Source of the DNA: Saccharomonospora amisosensis
GTDB taxonomy: Bacteria; Actinomycetota; Actinomycetes; Mycobacteriales; Pseudonocardiaceae
NCBI RefSeq assembly: GCF_011761185.1
Contig: NZ_JAAOYM010000001.1
Coordinates: forward strand, 2,418,001-2,482,000
Length of the DNA stretch: 64,000 nt
Direction: 5' to 3'
Below are positions 25,334 to 33,027 of the stretch, piece by piece (the first letter of the stretch is position 1; every line of letters begins with the position of its first letter). The position numbers were made by a program, and so were the translations under genes. The notes beneath the pieces are model-generated. The model worked only from the letters and a program-made list of their open reading frames with translations, was not told the DNA's origin and ran no database searches.

Positions 25334-25951
25334 ATGGAATCGACATCGCTGCGGATCTACGGTGGGGTCGCAGGCGCCGACCGCACGGCCGAGCGTCGCG
25401 CCCAGTTGATCGAGGCGGGGCTGGAACTGCTCGGGGCGGCCGAAGGGGAGCCGAACCTGTCCGTGCGTGGCGTGTGTCGGCAGTCGGGTCTTGCCACGCG
25501 CTACTTCTACGAGAGTTTCGCCGACCGCGACGCGCTGGTGGCCGCGGTGTACGACCACGTGGTGCAGGGCCTCGCCGCCGCCACTCTGGCGGCCGTCGAG
25601 GCAGCCCCGCACGACGCCAGGCAGAAGGTTCGCGCGGGTCTGGGTAGGTTGGTGCGCTACGTCGCCGAGGACCCACGCAGGGGCAGGCTGCTGTTCTCGC
25701 CCGCGCTGGGTGGCAGCGTACTGGCCGCCAGGCGTGCCGAGTCGGCCCGGTTGTTCGTCCGGCTGCTTGGTCTGCAGGCGCGGGAGTTCTACGGCATCGA
25801 CGACAGCGCGCGCCTCGCCGTGGTGTCCGAACTCCTGGTCGGCGGGCTGGCGCAGGTGCTGACCGCTTGGCTCGGTGGCGCACTGTCGCTGAGCGAGGAG
25901 GAGATCGTCGAGCAGTGCACGGAGGTCTTCGTCGGCGTCGCCTCGCAGTGA
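25334..25951 (+). CDS. TetR-family transcriptional regulator
   Basis: The 205-residue regulator has an N-terminal helix-turn-helix (about 20-66; AQLIEAGLELLGAAEGEPNL and LATRYFYESFADRDALV), followed by the helical ligand-binding domain. The RYFYESF recognition-helix region is typical of a TetR subgroup common in actinobacteria. ATG 25334 gives the standard N-terminus; upstream in-frame codons add a Gly/Arg-rich stretch. Divergence from the second DUF2236 gene suggests local control of that gene. It ends about 50 bp before the CsoR-type operator of the sulfide genes. Confidence 0.87.
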   Translation: MESTSLRIYGGVAGADRTAERRAQLIEAGLELLGAAEGEPNLSVRGVCRQSGLATRYFYESFADRDALVAAVYDHVVQGLAAATLAAVEAAPHDARQKVRAGLGRLVRYVAEDPRRGRLLFSPALGGSVLAARRAESARLFVRLLGLQAREFYGIDDSARLAVVSELLVGGLAQVLTAWLGGALSLSEEEIVEQCTEVFVGVASQ

Positions 25952-26001
25952 CGGCTGAGCATGCCGTGCCCGAGCGGTCACCGGCGGTGCATCGCTGGTA
26001 G

Positions 26002-26020
26002 ATACCCCGAGGGGTATAGT
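26002..26020 (+). promoter_or_regulatory. CsoR/CstR-type operator over the -10 of the first sulfide gene
   Basis: ATACCCCGAGGGGTAT (26002-26017) is a perfect dyad with a 2-bp centre, the form recognised by CsoR-family repressors (CsoR for Cu(I), CstR for persulfide). The likely -10, TATAGT (26015-26020), overlaps its right arm, so binding should block RNA polymerase. No good -35 is visible. It lies about 40 bp upstream of the flavoprotein start at 26058. Confidence 0.75.
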
Positions 26021-26057
26021 GGCGGGAAAGGTGAGTCCCGTCCCCCTGGAGGGGTGC

Positions 26058-27230
26058 ATGACCAGCAGAGTCGTCGTTCTCGGCGCGGGTGCCGGCGGAC
26101 TGTCGGCGGCCAACCGGTTGGCGGCGCGGGCAGGCGGCGGCCCGGATCTCGACATCGTTCTCGTCGATCGCTCGCGGGAGCACGTCTTCCTTCCCGGCTA
26201 CGTGCCGATGATGCTGGACGGTGCTCCCGCCGAGTCGTTCCGTCGCCCGCTGCAGGACCTGCTGCGGCCGGGTGTGCGGCAGGTCAACGGCGAGGTCACC
26301 GGCCTGGACCCGGACGCGTCCTCGGTGCACGGCACGTTCGGCACGCTGGAGTACGACCACCTCGTGGTGGCGCTCGGGGTCGACGTCGGTTGGCCTGGGG
26401 ACGCGGGCTCGGCAGGTGAGCTGGCGCCGTGGACGCTCGACGGTGCGCTCGCCGGCAGGAAGGCGCTCCACGGCCTCGGCGAGGGCGACCGCGTGGTCGT
26501 CGGTCCGAGCGGGGTGTCCTACCGGTGCCCGCCCGCCGTGTTCGACCTGGCCGTGCGCATCAAGGCCGCGACCCGAGCACGCGTCGACATCGTTCATCCC
26601 TGGCCCCGGCCGCTGGCGCCGTTCGGCGAGGGTCCGGCCGCGGCGTTCGCCGCGATGCTCGACAGCGCGGGCGTTGGCTTCCACGGCGAGTTCCACCTCG
26701 CGCAGGCCGACGGCGGCACGGTGCGAAGCGCCGACGGCCGCGAGCTGCCCTACGACGCCGCGATCCTGGTGCCACCGCACCGGGTACCCTCCGTGGTCGC
26801 GCGGTCGCCGCTGACCGGGGAGAACGGCTGGCCGGAGGTCACCTTCCCGACGTTCGGACATCCCCGCTACCCGGCCGTCTCGGTGATCGGTGACCTGGCG
26901 GCGCCCGCGCTGAAGGTCGGCATGGCGGGAACTCTCGCCGCGTTTCAGGCCGCACACGTGGCGGACCGGATCGCGGCCGAACTGCTCGCCGGTGACTCCG
27001 GCAACCCCGCCTCCCCGCCGCCGGGGGAGCCGGTGATGTCGGCGATCTGCTTCGTGGACCCCGGTGACACCGGCTCGTTCCTGCACTGCGACTTCACCGC
27101 GCCCGCGTCGGGCAGGGGGCCCGCCGACTGCACGCTCATGCCCTGGCTGCCGTACTTCCGCCACGCCAAGCGTCTCTTCGCGCGGGAGTGGTTCGAGTCG
27201 ATGGTCTCCGGGGACGTCGGAGGCCGATGA
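26058..27230 (+). CDS. Sulfide:quinone reductase-like FAD-dependent oxidoreductase
   Basis: The 390-residue flavoprotein has an N-terminal FAD-binding GxGxxG fold (VVVLGAGAGGLSAANRL), a VFLPGYVPMML block typical of sulfide:quinone reductase (SQR)/FccB-like enzymes, SVIGDLAAPAL for FAD, and a C-terminal PWLPYFRHAKRLFAREW amphipathic segment that could dock on the membrane. Cys157 (SYRCPPAVFD) is where SQR relatives place a redox cysteine; three further cysteines lie in the C-terminal quarter. ATG 26058 follows a GGAGGGG ribosome site. A CsoR-type operator upstream, and a second SQR and a persulfide dioxygenase downstream, make sulfide or persulfide the probable substrate. It is divergent in sequence from the neighbouring SQR, so its exact substrate is uncertain. 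Confidence 0.72.
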   Translation: MTSRVVVLGAGAGGLSAANRLAARAGGGPDLDIVLVDRSREHVFLPGYVPMMLDGAPAESFRRPLQDLLRPGVRQVNGEVTGLDPDASSVHGTFGTLEYDHLVVALGVDVGWPGDAGSAGELAPWTLDGALAGRKALHGLGEGDRVVVGPSGVSYRCPPAVFDLAVRIKAATRARVDIVHPWPRPLAPFGEGPAAAFAAMLDSAGVGFHGEFHLAQADGGTVRSADGRELPYDAAILVPPHRVPSVVARSPLTGENGWPEVTFPTFGHPRYPAVSVIGDLAAPALKVGMAGTLAAFQAAHVADRIAAELLAGDSGNPASPPPGEPVMSAICFVDPGDTGSFLHCDFTAPASGRGPADCTLMPWLPYFRHAKRLFAREWFESMVSGDVGGR

Positions 27231-27236
27231 GCTCGC

Positions 27237-27264
27237 TTGCGATATATACCCCCGGGGGTATGAT
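27237..27264 (+). promoter_or_regulatory. Promoter and second CsoR/CstR-type operator before the SQR gene
   Basis: ATACCCCCGGGGGTAT (27246-27261) is a 16-bp perfect palindrome. A good promoter surrounds it: -35 TTGCGA (27237-27242), 16-bp spacer and -10 TATGAT (27259-27264), with the operator covering spacer and -10. The two sulfide flavoprotein genes therefore have separate promoters, each with the same kind of operator. Transcripts should start about 7-10 bp downstream, leaving a short leader with an AAGGAGG site for the gene at 27298. Confidence 0.78.
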
Positions 27265-27297
27265 TTGAGTATCCGGGAGAACCGAAGGAGGCCACCG

Positions 27298-28500
27298 ATG
27301 GCCGACAAGTCTCACAAGCACGTGGTGATCGTGGGAGGTGGCACGGCGGGTATCACCGTGGCCGCCCGGTTGCGACGTGCCGGGATGAAGAACATCACCG
27401 TGCTCGACCCGGCGACCACCCACTACTACCAGCCACTGTGGACACTCGTGGGCGGCGGCCAGGCCGACGTGCGCATCACCGGCCGGCCGGAGTCGAGTGT
27501 GGTGCCTCGCGGCGTGAAATGGGTCCGCGAGGCGGCGTCGAAGTTCGACCCGTCGGCCAACACGGTCACCACCGAAGGCGGCAGGGTACTCAGCTACGAC
27601 GCGCTCGTGCTCGCGCCAGGCCTGCAGCTGGACTTCGACCGCGTACCCGGCCTCAGCGAGGCGCTCGCCTCGGGGCCGGTCAGCTCCAACTATCGCGCCG
27701 ACCTGGCTCCGAAGACCTGGGAACTGATCCGCAACCTGCGTTCGGGTACCGCGGTGTTCACCCACCCCACCGGCCCGATCAAGTGCGGGGGCGCCCCGCA
27801 GAAGATCGCCTACCTTGCCGCGGACTACTGGCGCAAGCAGGGCGTCCTCGACGACATCCGCGTTGTGCTCGTGCTGCCGGACCCGGCGATGTTCAAGGTG
27901 CCGGTGTGGTCGCGCGAGCTGGAGCGGGTCGTGGAGCACTACGGCATCGAGGTCCGGCTTTCCAGTGAGATGGTGTCGGTTGACGGGGGCGCTCGCACCG
28001 CCGAGATCGTGAACAACTCGACCGGGGAGCGGGAGACGCTGCCCTACGACCTGCTGCACGTGGTGCCACCGCAGAGCGCGCCCGCGGTGGTCAAGGACAG
28101 CCCGTTCGCCGGGCCCGACAACGCGCACGGCTACGTCGACGTCGACAAGTACACGTTGCGCCACAAGCGATTCGACAACGTGTTCGCGGTCGGGGACGTG
28201 GCAGACGTGCCGACCTCCAAGACAGGAGCGGCGATCCGCAAGCAGGCGCCCGTCGTGGTGGACAACCTGCTCGCCGTGCTCGACGGCAAGCAGCCGCAGC
28301 ATCGCTACAACGGTTACACCTCCTGCCCGCTGGTCACCGCGCGCGACAAGATGCTGCTCGCCGAGTTCGACTACGACAGCAAGCCCGCGCCCTCGATCCC
28401 ACTCATCGACACCACCAAGCAGCGGCGGGACATGTGGCTGCTGAAGCGCTACGGCCTACCCGCCATCTACTGGCACGGAATGCTCAAGGGCCTGGTCTGA
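27298..28500 (+). CDS. sqr: Sulfide:quinone oxidoreductase (SQOR/type II-like)
   Basis: Oxidises sulfide to protein- or acceptor-bound persulfide and passes two electrons to the quinone pool at the membrane. The 400-residue protein has the FAD motif VVIVGGGTAGITVAARL (about 9-25), a second nucleotide-binding region and NVFAVGDVAD (about 294-303) for FAD. Cys163 (PIKCGGAPQKI) and Cys343 (YTSCPLVTARDKMLLAEF) match the redox cysteine pair of mitochondrial-type SQR. ATG 27298 follows AAGGAGG. The persulfide dioxygenase gene begins 31 bp after its stop, which gives a sensible two-step pathway. Confidence 0.9.
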   Translation: MADKSHKHVVIVGGGTAGITVAARLRRAGMKNITVLDPATTHYYQPLWTLVGGGQADVRITGRPESSVVPRGVKWVREAASKFDPSANTVTTEGGRVLSYDALVLAPGLQLDFDRVPGLSEALASGPVSSNYRADLAPKTWELIRNLRSGTAVFTHPTGPIKCGGAPQKIAYLAADYWRKQGVLDDIRVVLVLPDPAMFKVPVWSRELERVVEHYGIEVRLSSEMVSVDGGARTAEIVNNSTGERETLPYDLLHVVPPQSAPAVVKDSPFAGPDNAHGYVDVDKYTLRHKRFDNVFAVGDVADVPTSKTGAAIRKQAPVVVDNLLAVLDGKQPQHRYNGYTSCPLVTARDKMLLAEFDYDSKPAPSIPLIDTTKQRRDMWLLKRYGLPAIYWHGMLKGLV

Positions 28501-28531
28501 ACGGGTCCAACCCTCGGGAAAGGAACAAGAA

Positions 28532-29914
28532 ATGATCTTTACGCAGTACTACCTCGACTGCCTGTCCCACGCCTCCTACCTCGTCGGCGACGAGCGCAGC
28601 GGCAAGGCCGTCGTGGTGGACCCGCGCCGGGACGTCACCGAGTACCTCGACGACGCGGCCGAACGCGGGCTGACCATCGAGGGCGTCATAAACACGCACT
28701 TCCACGCCGACTTCCTCGCGGGGCACCTCGAGTTGGCTGCCCGAACCGGATCGTGGATCGGCTACGGACAGCGCGCCGAGGGAGTGGAGTACCCGATTCG
28801 CAGGCTCACCGAGGGTGAGCGAATCAGCCTTGGCGACGTCACCCTCGAGATCATCGAGACGCCCGGTCACACACCGGAGTCGGTGAGCATCCTCGTCTAC
28901 GAGCACGCCGACGACGACGTCGCATACGGGGTGCTGACCGGCGACGCGCTGTTCATCGGTGACGTGGGCCGCCCCGACCTGCTCGCCTCGCTGGGCTACA
29001 CCTCCGCGGAACTGGCGGGCATGCTCTACGACAGCGTGCAGCACAAGCTGATGGGGCTGCACGACGACGTGCGGGTCTTCCCCGCGCACGGTGCCGGTTC
29101 GGCCTGCGGCAAGAACCTGTCCACCGAGCGGTCCTCCACGATCGGCATGCAGCGGCTGACCAACTACGCGTGCGCGCCGATGACCGAGGAGGAGTTCGTA
29201 GCCATCGTCACCGAGGGACAGCCCTCCACGCCCGGCTACTTCAGCTACGACGCGGTGCTCAACCGCAAGGACCGCGGACTGCTCGACCTCAGTGACCGGC
29301 TGCGGTCCCTCACCGCGGCGGAACTGATCGCACGCAGGGACGGCGGGGCAGTCGTCGTCGACGGTCGCGACCCGCAGGAGTTCGCCACCGCTCACGTGCG
29401 CGGCTCGCTGAACGTGCCCGCCGACGGCCGCTTCGCCGAACTGTCCGGGATGGTCGTGCGGCCGGACGCCGAGATCGTCGTCGTCGCGCCGGAGGGCCGC
29501 GAGGAGGAGATGATCACCAGGCTCGGCCGGATCGGGTTCGACAACGTCACCGGCTACCTCGCCGACGCCGAAGCAGGCTTCCTCGAGGTTCCGGAGGAGA
29601 TCGTGCCCGCGAGCAGGGTCACCGTGAGCCAGCTCCGCGAGAGCCTCGACGAGCAGCGACCCCCCGTGGTGATCGACGTCCGCAACAGCTCCGAGCGGGA
29701 AGGCGGCTTCATCGAGGGTTCGATGCACCTGCCGCTGGCCGAGTTGCCGTCGCGGCTGGACGAGGTGCCGGTGGCCACGCCGCTGGTGGTCTACTGCGCG
29801 GGCGGCCTGCGCTCCTCGGTAGCGGCCAGCGTGCTGCGCAAGGCAGGCCACGAGGATGTCTCCGACATCATCGGCGGCTACGGCGCGTGGGAGCGGGCAC
29901 TGACCCCCGCCTGA
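28532..29914 (+). CDS. Persulfide dioxygenase-rhodanese fusion (CstB/ETHE1-like)
   Basis: Predicted to oxidise persulfide to sulfite or thiosulfate using a non-haem Fe(II) beta-lactamase-fold domain (about 1-245) and to move sulfane sulfur with C-terminal rhodanese domains. Metal ligands are visible in THFHADFLAGH (His56, His58, Asp60, His65), ETPGHTPES and GDALFIGDVGRPDL. The first rhodanese-like domain (about 262-355) has no cysteine in its active-site loop (VVVAPEGREEE). The second (about 365-460) has Cys422 in VVYCAGGLRSS. The 460-residue length matches CstB-type multidomain proteins. It completes the SQR-dioxygenase pathway, is read from the operator-bearing promoter upstream and ends at a strong terminator. 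Confidence 0.9.
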   Translation: MIFTQYYLDCLSHASYLVGDERSGKAVVVDPRRDVTEYLDDAAERGLTIEGVINTHFHADFLAGHLELAARTGSWIGYGQRAEGVEYPIRRLTEGERISLGDVTLEIIETPGHTPESVSILVYEHADDDVAYGVLTGDALFIGDVGRPDLLASLGYTSAELAGMLYDSVQHKLMGLHDDVRVFPAHGAGSACGKNLSTERSSTIGMQRLTNYACAPMTEEEFVAIVTEGQPSTPGYFSYDAVLNRKDRGLLDLSDRLRSLTAAELIARRDGGAVVVDGRDPQEFATAHVRGSLNVPADGRFAELSGMVVRPDAEIVVVAPEGREEEMITRLGRIGFDNVTGYLADAEAGFLEVPEEIVPASRVTVSQLRESLDEQRPPVVIDVRNSSEREGGFIEGSMHLPLAELPSRLDEVPVATPLVVYCAGGLRSSVAASVLRKAGHEDVSDIIGGYGAWERALTPA

Positions 29915-29928
29915 CGCCCAGAAGTGAC

Positions 29929-29959
29929 CCGTCCCGGGGCGCGAACCGCCCCGGGACGG
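29929..29959. terminator. Bidirectional hairpin terminator
   Basis: CCGTCCCGGGGCG (29929-29941) and CGCCCCGGGACGG (29947-29959) form a perfect 13-bp stem with a CGAAC loop, extended by more pairs beyond one mismatch. It lies between the convergent persulfide dioxygenase and metal ATPase genes and can serve both. There is no U-tract, as is usual in actinobacteria. Confidence 0.85.
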
Positions 29960-29960
29960 T

Positions 29961-32003
29961 TCACGTCCGCAACTTGGGCTGCCGCAGGTCCACCCGGCGC
30001 AGCAGTTGGGCGTTGAGCGCGACGATGATCGTGGAAAGGCTCATCAGCACGGCGCCCACCGCCAGTGGCAGCACGACCCCGGCCCACGCGAGCACCCCGG
30101 CGGCCAGCGGGATCGCCACGATGTTGTATCCGGCGGCCCACCACAGGTTCTGCAGCATCTTGCGGTAGCTGGACGCCGACAGCTTCCTGACCGCCACCAC
30201 GGCCCTCGGATCGTCGGAGGCGAGCACGATCCCCGCCGACTCGATGGCCACATCCGTTCCAGCCCCGATCGCGATGCCCACGTCCGCGCGCGCCAGTGCG
30301 GGCGCGTCGTTGACGCCGTCACCGACCATCGCCACCGTGCGGCCCTGCTGCTGCAATCGCGCAACCGTCGCGTCCTTGTTCTCCGGCAGCACCTCGGCGA
30401 ACACCTCGTCGATGCCCAACTCGGCCGCCACCGCGTCGGCCACCTGCCTGGCGTCGCCGGTGATCATGGCCACCGCCACCCCGAGCCGGTGCAGCGTGTC
30501 GATCGCGGGCCGTGACTCCGGCCGCACGCGGTCCTCCAGCGCCAGCGCACCGACGACCTCGCCGTCGCGCAGCACGTGCAGCACCGCCGCGCCCCTTTCA
30601 TGCCAGTGCCGCACCGGTTCGCTCAGCGTGTCCGGCACCGACACCTGCCGCTCCCGCAGCAGCGCGGGTCCGCCGACGGTGACGTCGGCTCCGTTCACTT
30701 CCGCGGTGATGCCGCGCCCCGCCATCGAGCGGAATCCGGTGGCGGGCGGGACCTCGGCACCGCGCTCACGCGCGGCCGCGACGACGGCGCGGGCGAGCGG
30801 GTGCTCGCTGTCCGACTCGGCCGCCGCGGCGAGCGCCAACAGTTCGGTCTCGTCGCCATCGGCCGCCGCGACCCCGGTGACCACGTGCTGCCCCTCGGTC
30901 AGAGTGCCGGTCTTGTCGAACAACACCGTGTCCACCGACCGCATCCGCTCCAGCGCCAGCCGGTCCTTCACCAAAATCCCGTTGCGTGCCGACTTGGCCG
31001 TCGAGATGGAGGTGACCAGCGGAATCGCCAGGCCCAGCGCGTGCGGGCACGCGATGACCAGCACGGTCACCGACCGCACGACGGCCGCGTCGGGGTCGCC
31101 GAGCAACGCCCACACCGTGACGGTGATCGCCGCGACAGCGACGGCCACGTAGAACAGCAACGCCGCCGCTCGGTCGGCCAGCACCTGACCACGCGAGCGT
31201 GACTGCTGCGCCTGGCTGACCATTCGCTGGATACCCGCCAGCGCGGTGTCCTCGCCGACGGCGTCCACCCGCACCCTGATCGAGTTGTCCGTGGCCACGG
31301 TCGCGGCCACCACCCGGTCGCCTTCGGATCGTGGTGCCGGGTTGGACTCTCCGGTGATCATCGACTCGTCCACGTCGGCGGTGCCGGAGACGATGGTGCC
31401 GTCGGCGGGAACCCGGCCGCCCGGCCTGACCAGCACCAGGTCGCCGACGGAGAGGTCGGTGGCGGGAACGGTCCGCACCGACCCGTCGTCGGCGACGCGT
31501 TCGGCCTCGTCGGGCAGCAGCTCCGCCAGAGCGGCCAGCGCCCCGCGTGCCTGGCCGATCGCGCGCATCTCCATCCAGTGCCCGAGCAGCATGACGACGA
31601 TGAGCAGTGACAGTTCCCACCACACGTCCACGGCGAAGGCGCCCAAGCTGGCGGCCATGCTGGCGCTGTAGCCGACCGTGATCGCCATGCCGATCAGCAG
31701 CATCATGCCGGGCTGGCGATCCCGGATCTCGCGTACCGCTCCGACGAGGAACGGCCAGCCGCCGTAGCCGAAGATCACGGTGCCCAGCACTGGGGCGATC
31801 AGTTCCGAGCCGGGGAAGTCCGGTGCGGTGTATCCGAGCCAGTGCTGCACCATCGGCGCGTACAGCAGCACCGGCACGGTCAGCGCGAGGGTGAGCCAGA
31901 ACCGGTCCCGAAACATCGCGGTGGTGTGCCCCGCGTGCTTGTCGTGCGCATGGTGAGCGCCGTGCCCACCGGCGTTCTCGGCCGGCTGCTGCCGCGTCGT
32001 CAT
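29961..32003 (-). CDS. copB: Heavy-metal P-type ATPase, CopB-like (CPH class)
   Basis: ATP-driven metal exporter in the cell membrane. The 680-residue protein starts with a His-rich segment (about 12-26, GGHGAHHAHDKHAGH) in place of a CxxC metal domain. It has the TGES actuator motif (ITGESN), the ion-path motif VIACPHALGLAIP, DKTGTLT with the phosphorylated Asp, and MVGDGVNDAPAL. CPH rather than CPC marks the P1B-3/CopB group, usually linked to copper (Cu(II) or Cu(I)). ATG 32003 has a GGAGGC site. No ATACCCC-type palindrome lies in its upstream gap, so it does not obviously share the control of the neighbouring sulfide genes. It is divergent from the methyltransferase at 32113. Confidence 0.9.
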   Translation of the reverse strand: MTTRQQPAENAGGHGAHHAHDKHAGHTTAMFRDRFWLTLALTVPVLLYAPMVQHWLGYTAPDFPGSELIAPVLGTVIFGYGGWPFLVGAVREIRDRQPGMMLLIGMAITVGYSASMAASLGAFAVDVWWELSLLIVVMLLGHWMEMRAIGQARGALAALAELLPDEAERVADDGSVRTVPATDLSVGDLVLVRPGGRVPADGTIVSGTADVDESMITGESNPAPRSEGDRVVAATVATDNSIRVRVDAVGEDTALAGIQRMVSQAQQSRSRGQVLADRAAALLFYVAVAVAAITVTVWALLGDPDAAVVRSVTVLVIACPHALGLAIPLVTSISTAKSARNGILVKDRLALERMRSVDTVLFDKTGTLTEGQHVVTGVAAADGDETELLALAAAAESDSEHPLARAVVAAARERGAEVPPATGFRSMAGRGITAEVNGADVTVGGPALLRERQVSVPDTLSEPVRHWHERGAAVLHVLRDGEVVGALALEDRVRPESRPAIDTLHRLGVAVAMITGDARQVADAVAAELGIDEVFAEVLPENKDATVARLQQQGRTVAMVGDGVNDAPALARADVGIAIGAGTDVAIESAGIVLASDDPRAVVAVRKLSASSYRKMLQNLWWAAGYNIVAIPLAAGVLAWAGVVLPLAVGAVLMSLSTIIVALNAQLLRRVDLRQPKLRT

Positions 32004-32112
32004 CGGTGCCTCCACTACCCGCCCCAAGCGTAGGGGGGAGCCGGTGTTCACACCCGATGATCGTCACGGCAGACTTGCGGTGTCGGCGAAAGCCGGGGAA
32101 GGAGCAGACGCG

Positions 32113-32946
32113 ATGGCGGCGGACAACACCGATCGGCTCGCCGATTCGGTGAACAAGGTGTCGGTCGGCAGGGTGTACGACTATCTGCTCGGCGGAGTGC
32201 ACAACTACGCGGTGGACCAGGCTTTCGCCGAGGAGCAGTTGCGGATACTGCCCGACATCAGGGACTTCGCGCGGTCGAACCGGGCCTTTCTCGGGCGCGC
32301 CGTGCGGTTCGCGGTGTCCGAAGGCGTCCGGCAGTTCGTCGACATCGGTTCCGGGCTACCGACACAGGGCAACGTGCACGAGGTCGCCGATGAGGTCGCC
32401 CCGGGCCAGTGCCGGGTGGTCTACATCGACAACGAGCCGATCGCGCAGGCGCACGCCGAAATCCTGCTGGAACAGACCGCCGATCCGCAGCGGCACCGCG
32501 CGCTGGACGCGGACTTCTTCGACGGTGCGCTGCTGTGGCAGCGGGTACTGGACACCGGCCTGATCGACACCAGCGAGCCGGTCTGCCTGCTCGCCGTGGC
32601 GTTGCTGCACTTCATGCCACCACAGACACAGCCGCAGCAGATGCTTTCGTTCTACGTCGGCAAGTTGCCGAAGGGCAGCCTGCTGGCGTTGTCCCACATC
32701 CACGTCGATCCCGAGGACGCGGAGACGCTGGCGGCGTCGGAGAAGGTCTCGGCGTCCTACCGAGCGAAGGCGAACAACCCGGCGATGCCGCGTTCGCGGG
32801 AGGACATCGCGGCCTTCTTCGACGGGCTGGAGCTGGTGGACCCCGGACTGGTGTGGCTGCCCGAGTGGCGTCCTGCCGGGCAGGATCCCTTCGGCAAGGA
32901 CCCACGACGCTCGCGCGGTCTCGCGGGAGTGGGCCGCAAGGTCTGA
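32113..32946 (+). CDS. DUF574 / Methyltransf_19 SAM-dependent methyltransferase
   Basis: The 277-residue soluble protein has the family start VSVGRVYDYLLGGVHNYAVDQ region (about 14-34), a SAM-binding block VRQFVDIGSGLPTQGNVHEVA and the second-strand acid in CRVVYIDNEPIA. The family is abundant in actinobacteria and mostly uncharacterised, so no substrate can be named. ATG 32113 follows GGAAGGAG with an 8-bp spacer; an in-frame GTG at 32044 would reach into the ATPase promoter region and is less likely. It converges on the ligase gene with an 81-bp gap that shows nothing notable. Confidence 0.87.
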   Translation: MAADNTDRLADSVNKVSVGRVYDYLLGGVHNYAVDQAFAEEQLRILPDIRDFARSNRAFLGRAVRFAVSEGVRQFVDIGSGLPTQGNVHEVADEVAPGQCRVVYIDNEPIAQAHAEILLEQTADPQRHRALDADFFDGALLWQRVLDTGLIDTSEPVCLLAVALLHFMPPQTQPQQMLSFYVGKLPKGSLLALSHIHVDPEDAETLAASEKVSASYRAKANNPAMPRSREDIAAFFDGLELVDPGLVWLPEWRPAGQDPFGKDPRRSRGLAGVGRKV

Positions 32947-33027
32947 CCGGACGGGCCCACCTGGCAGCAGCTCCCTTTCCTCGGGCAGCGCCCTCGGCGG
33001 CGCCGATGACACCGGCCCTGTGCGTGG

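Noticed and set aside
32004-32040. CsoR-type operator upstream of the CopB-like ATPase
   Set aside because: The sequence has C- and G-runs (ACCCGCCCC, GTAGGGG) but no proper dyad like the two ATACCCC/GGGGTAT sites at the sulfide genes.
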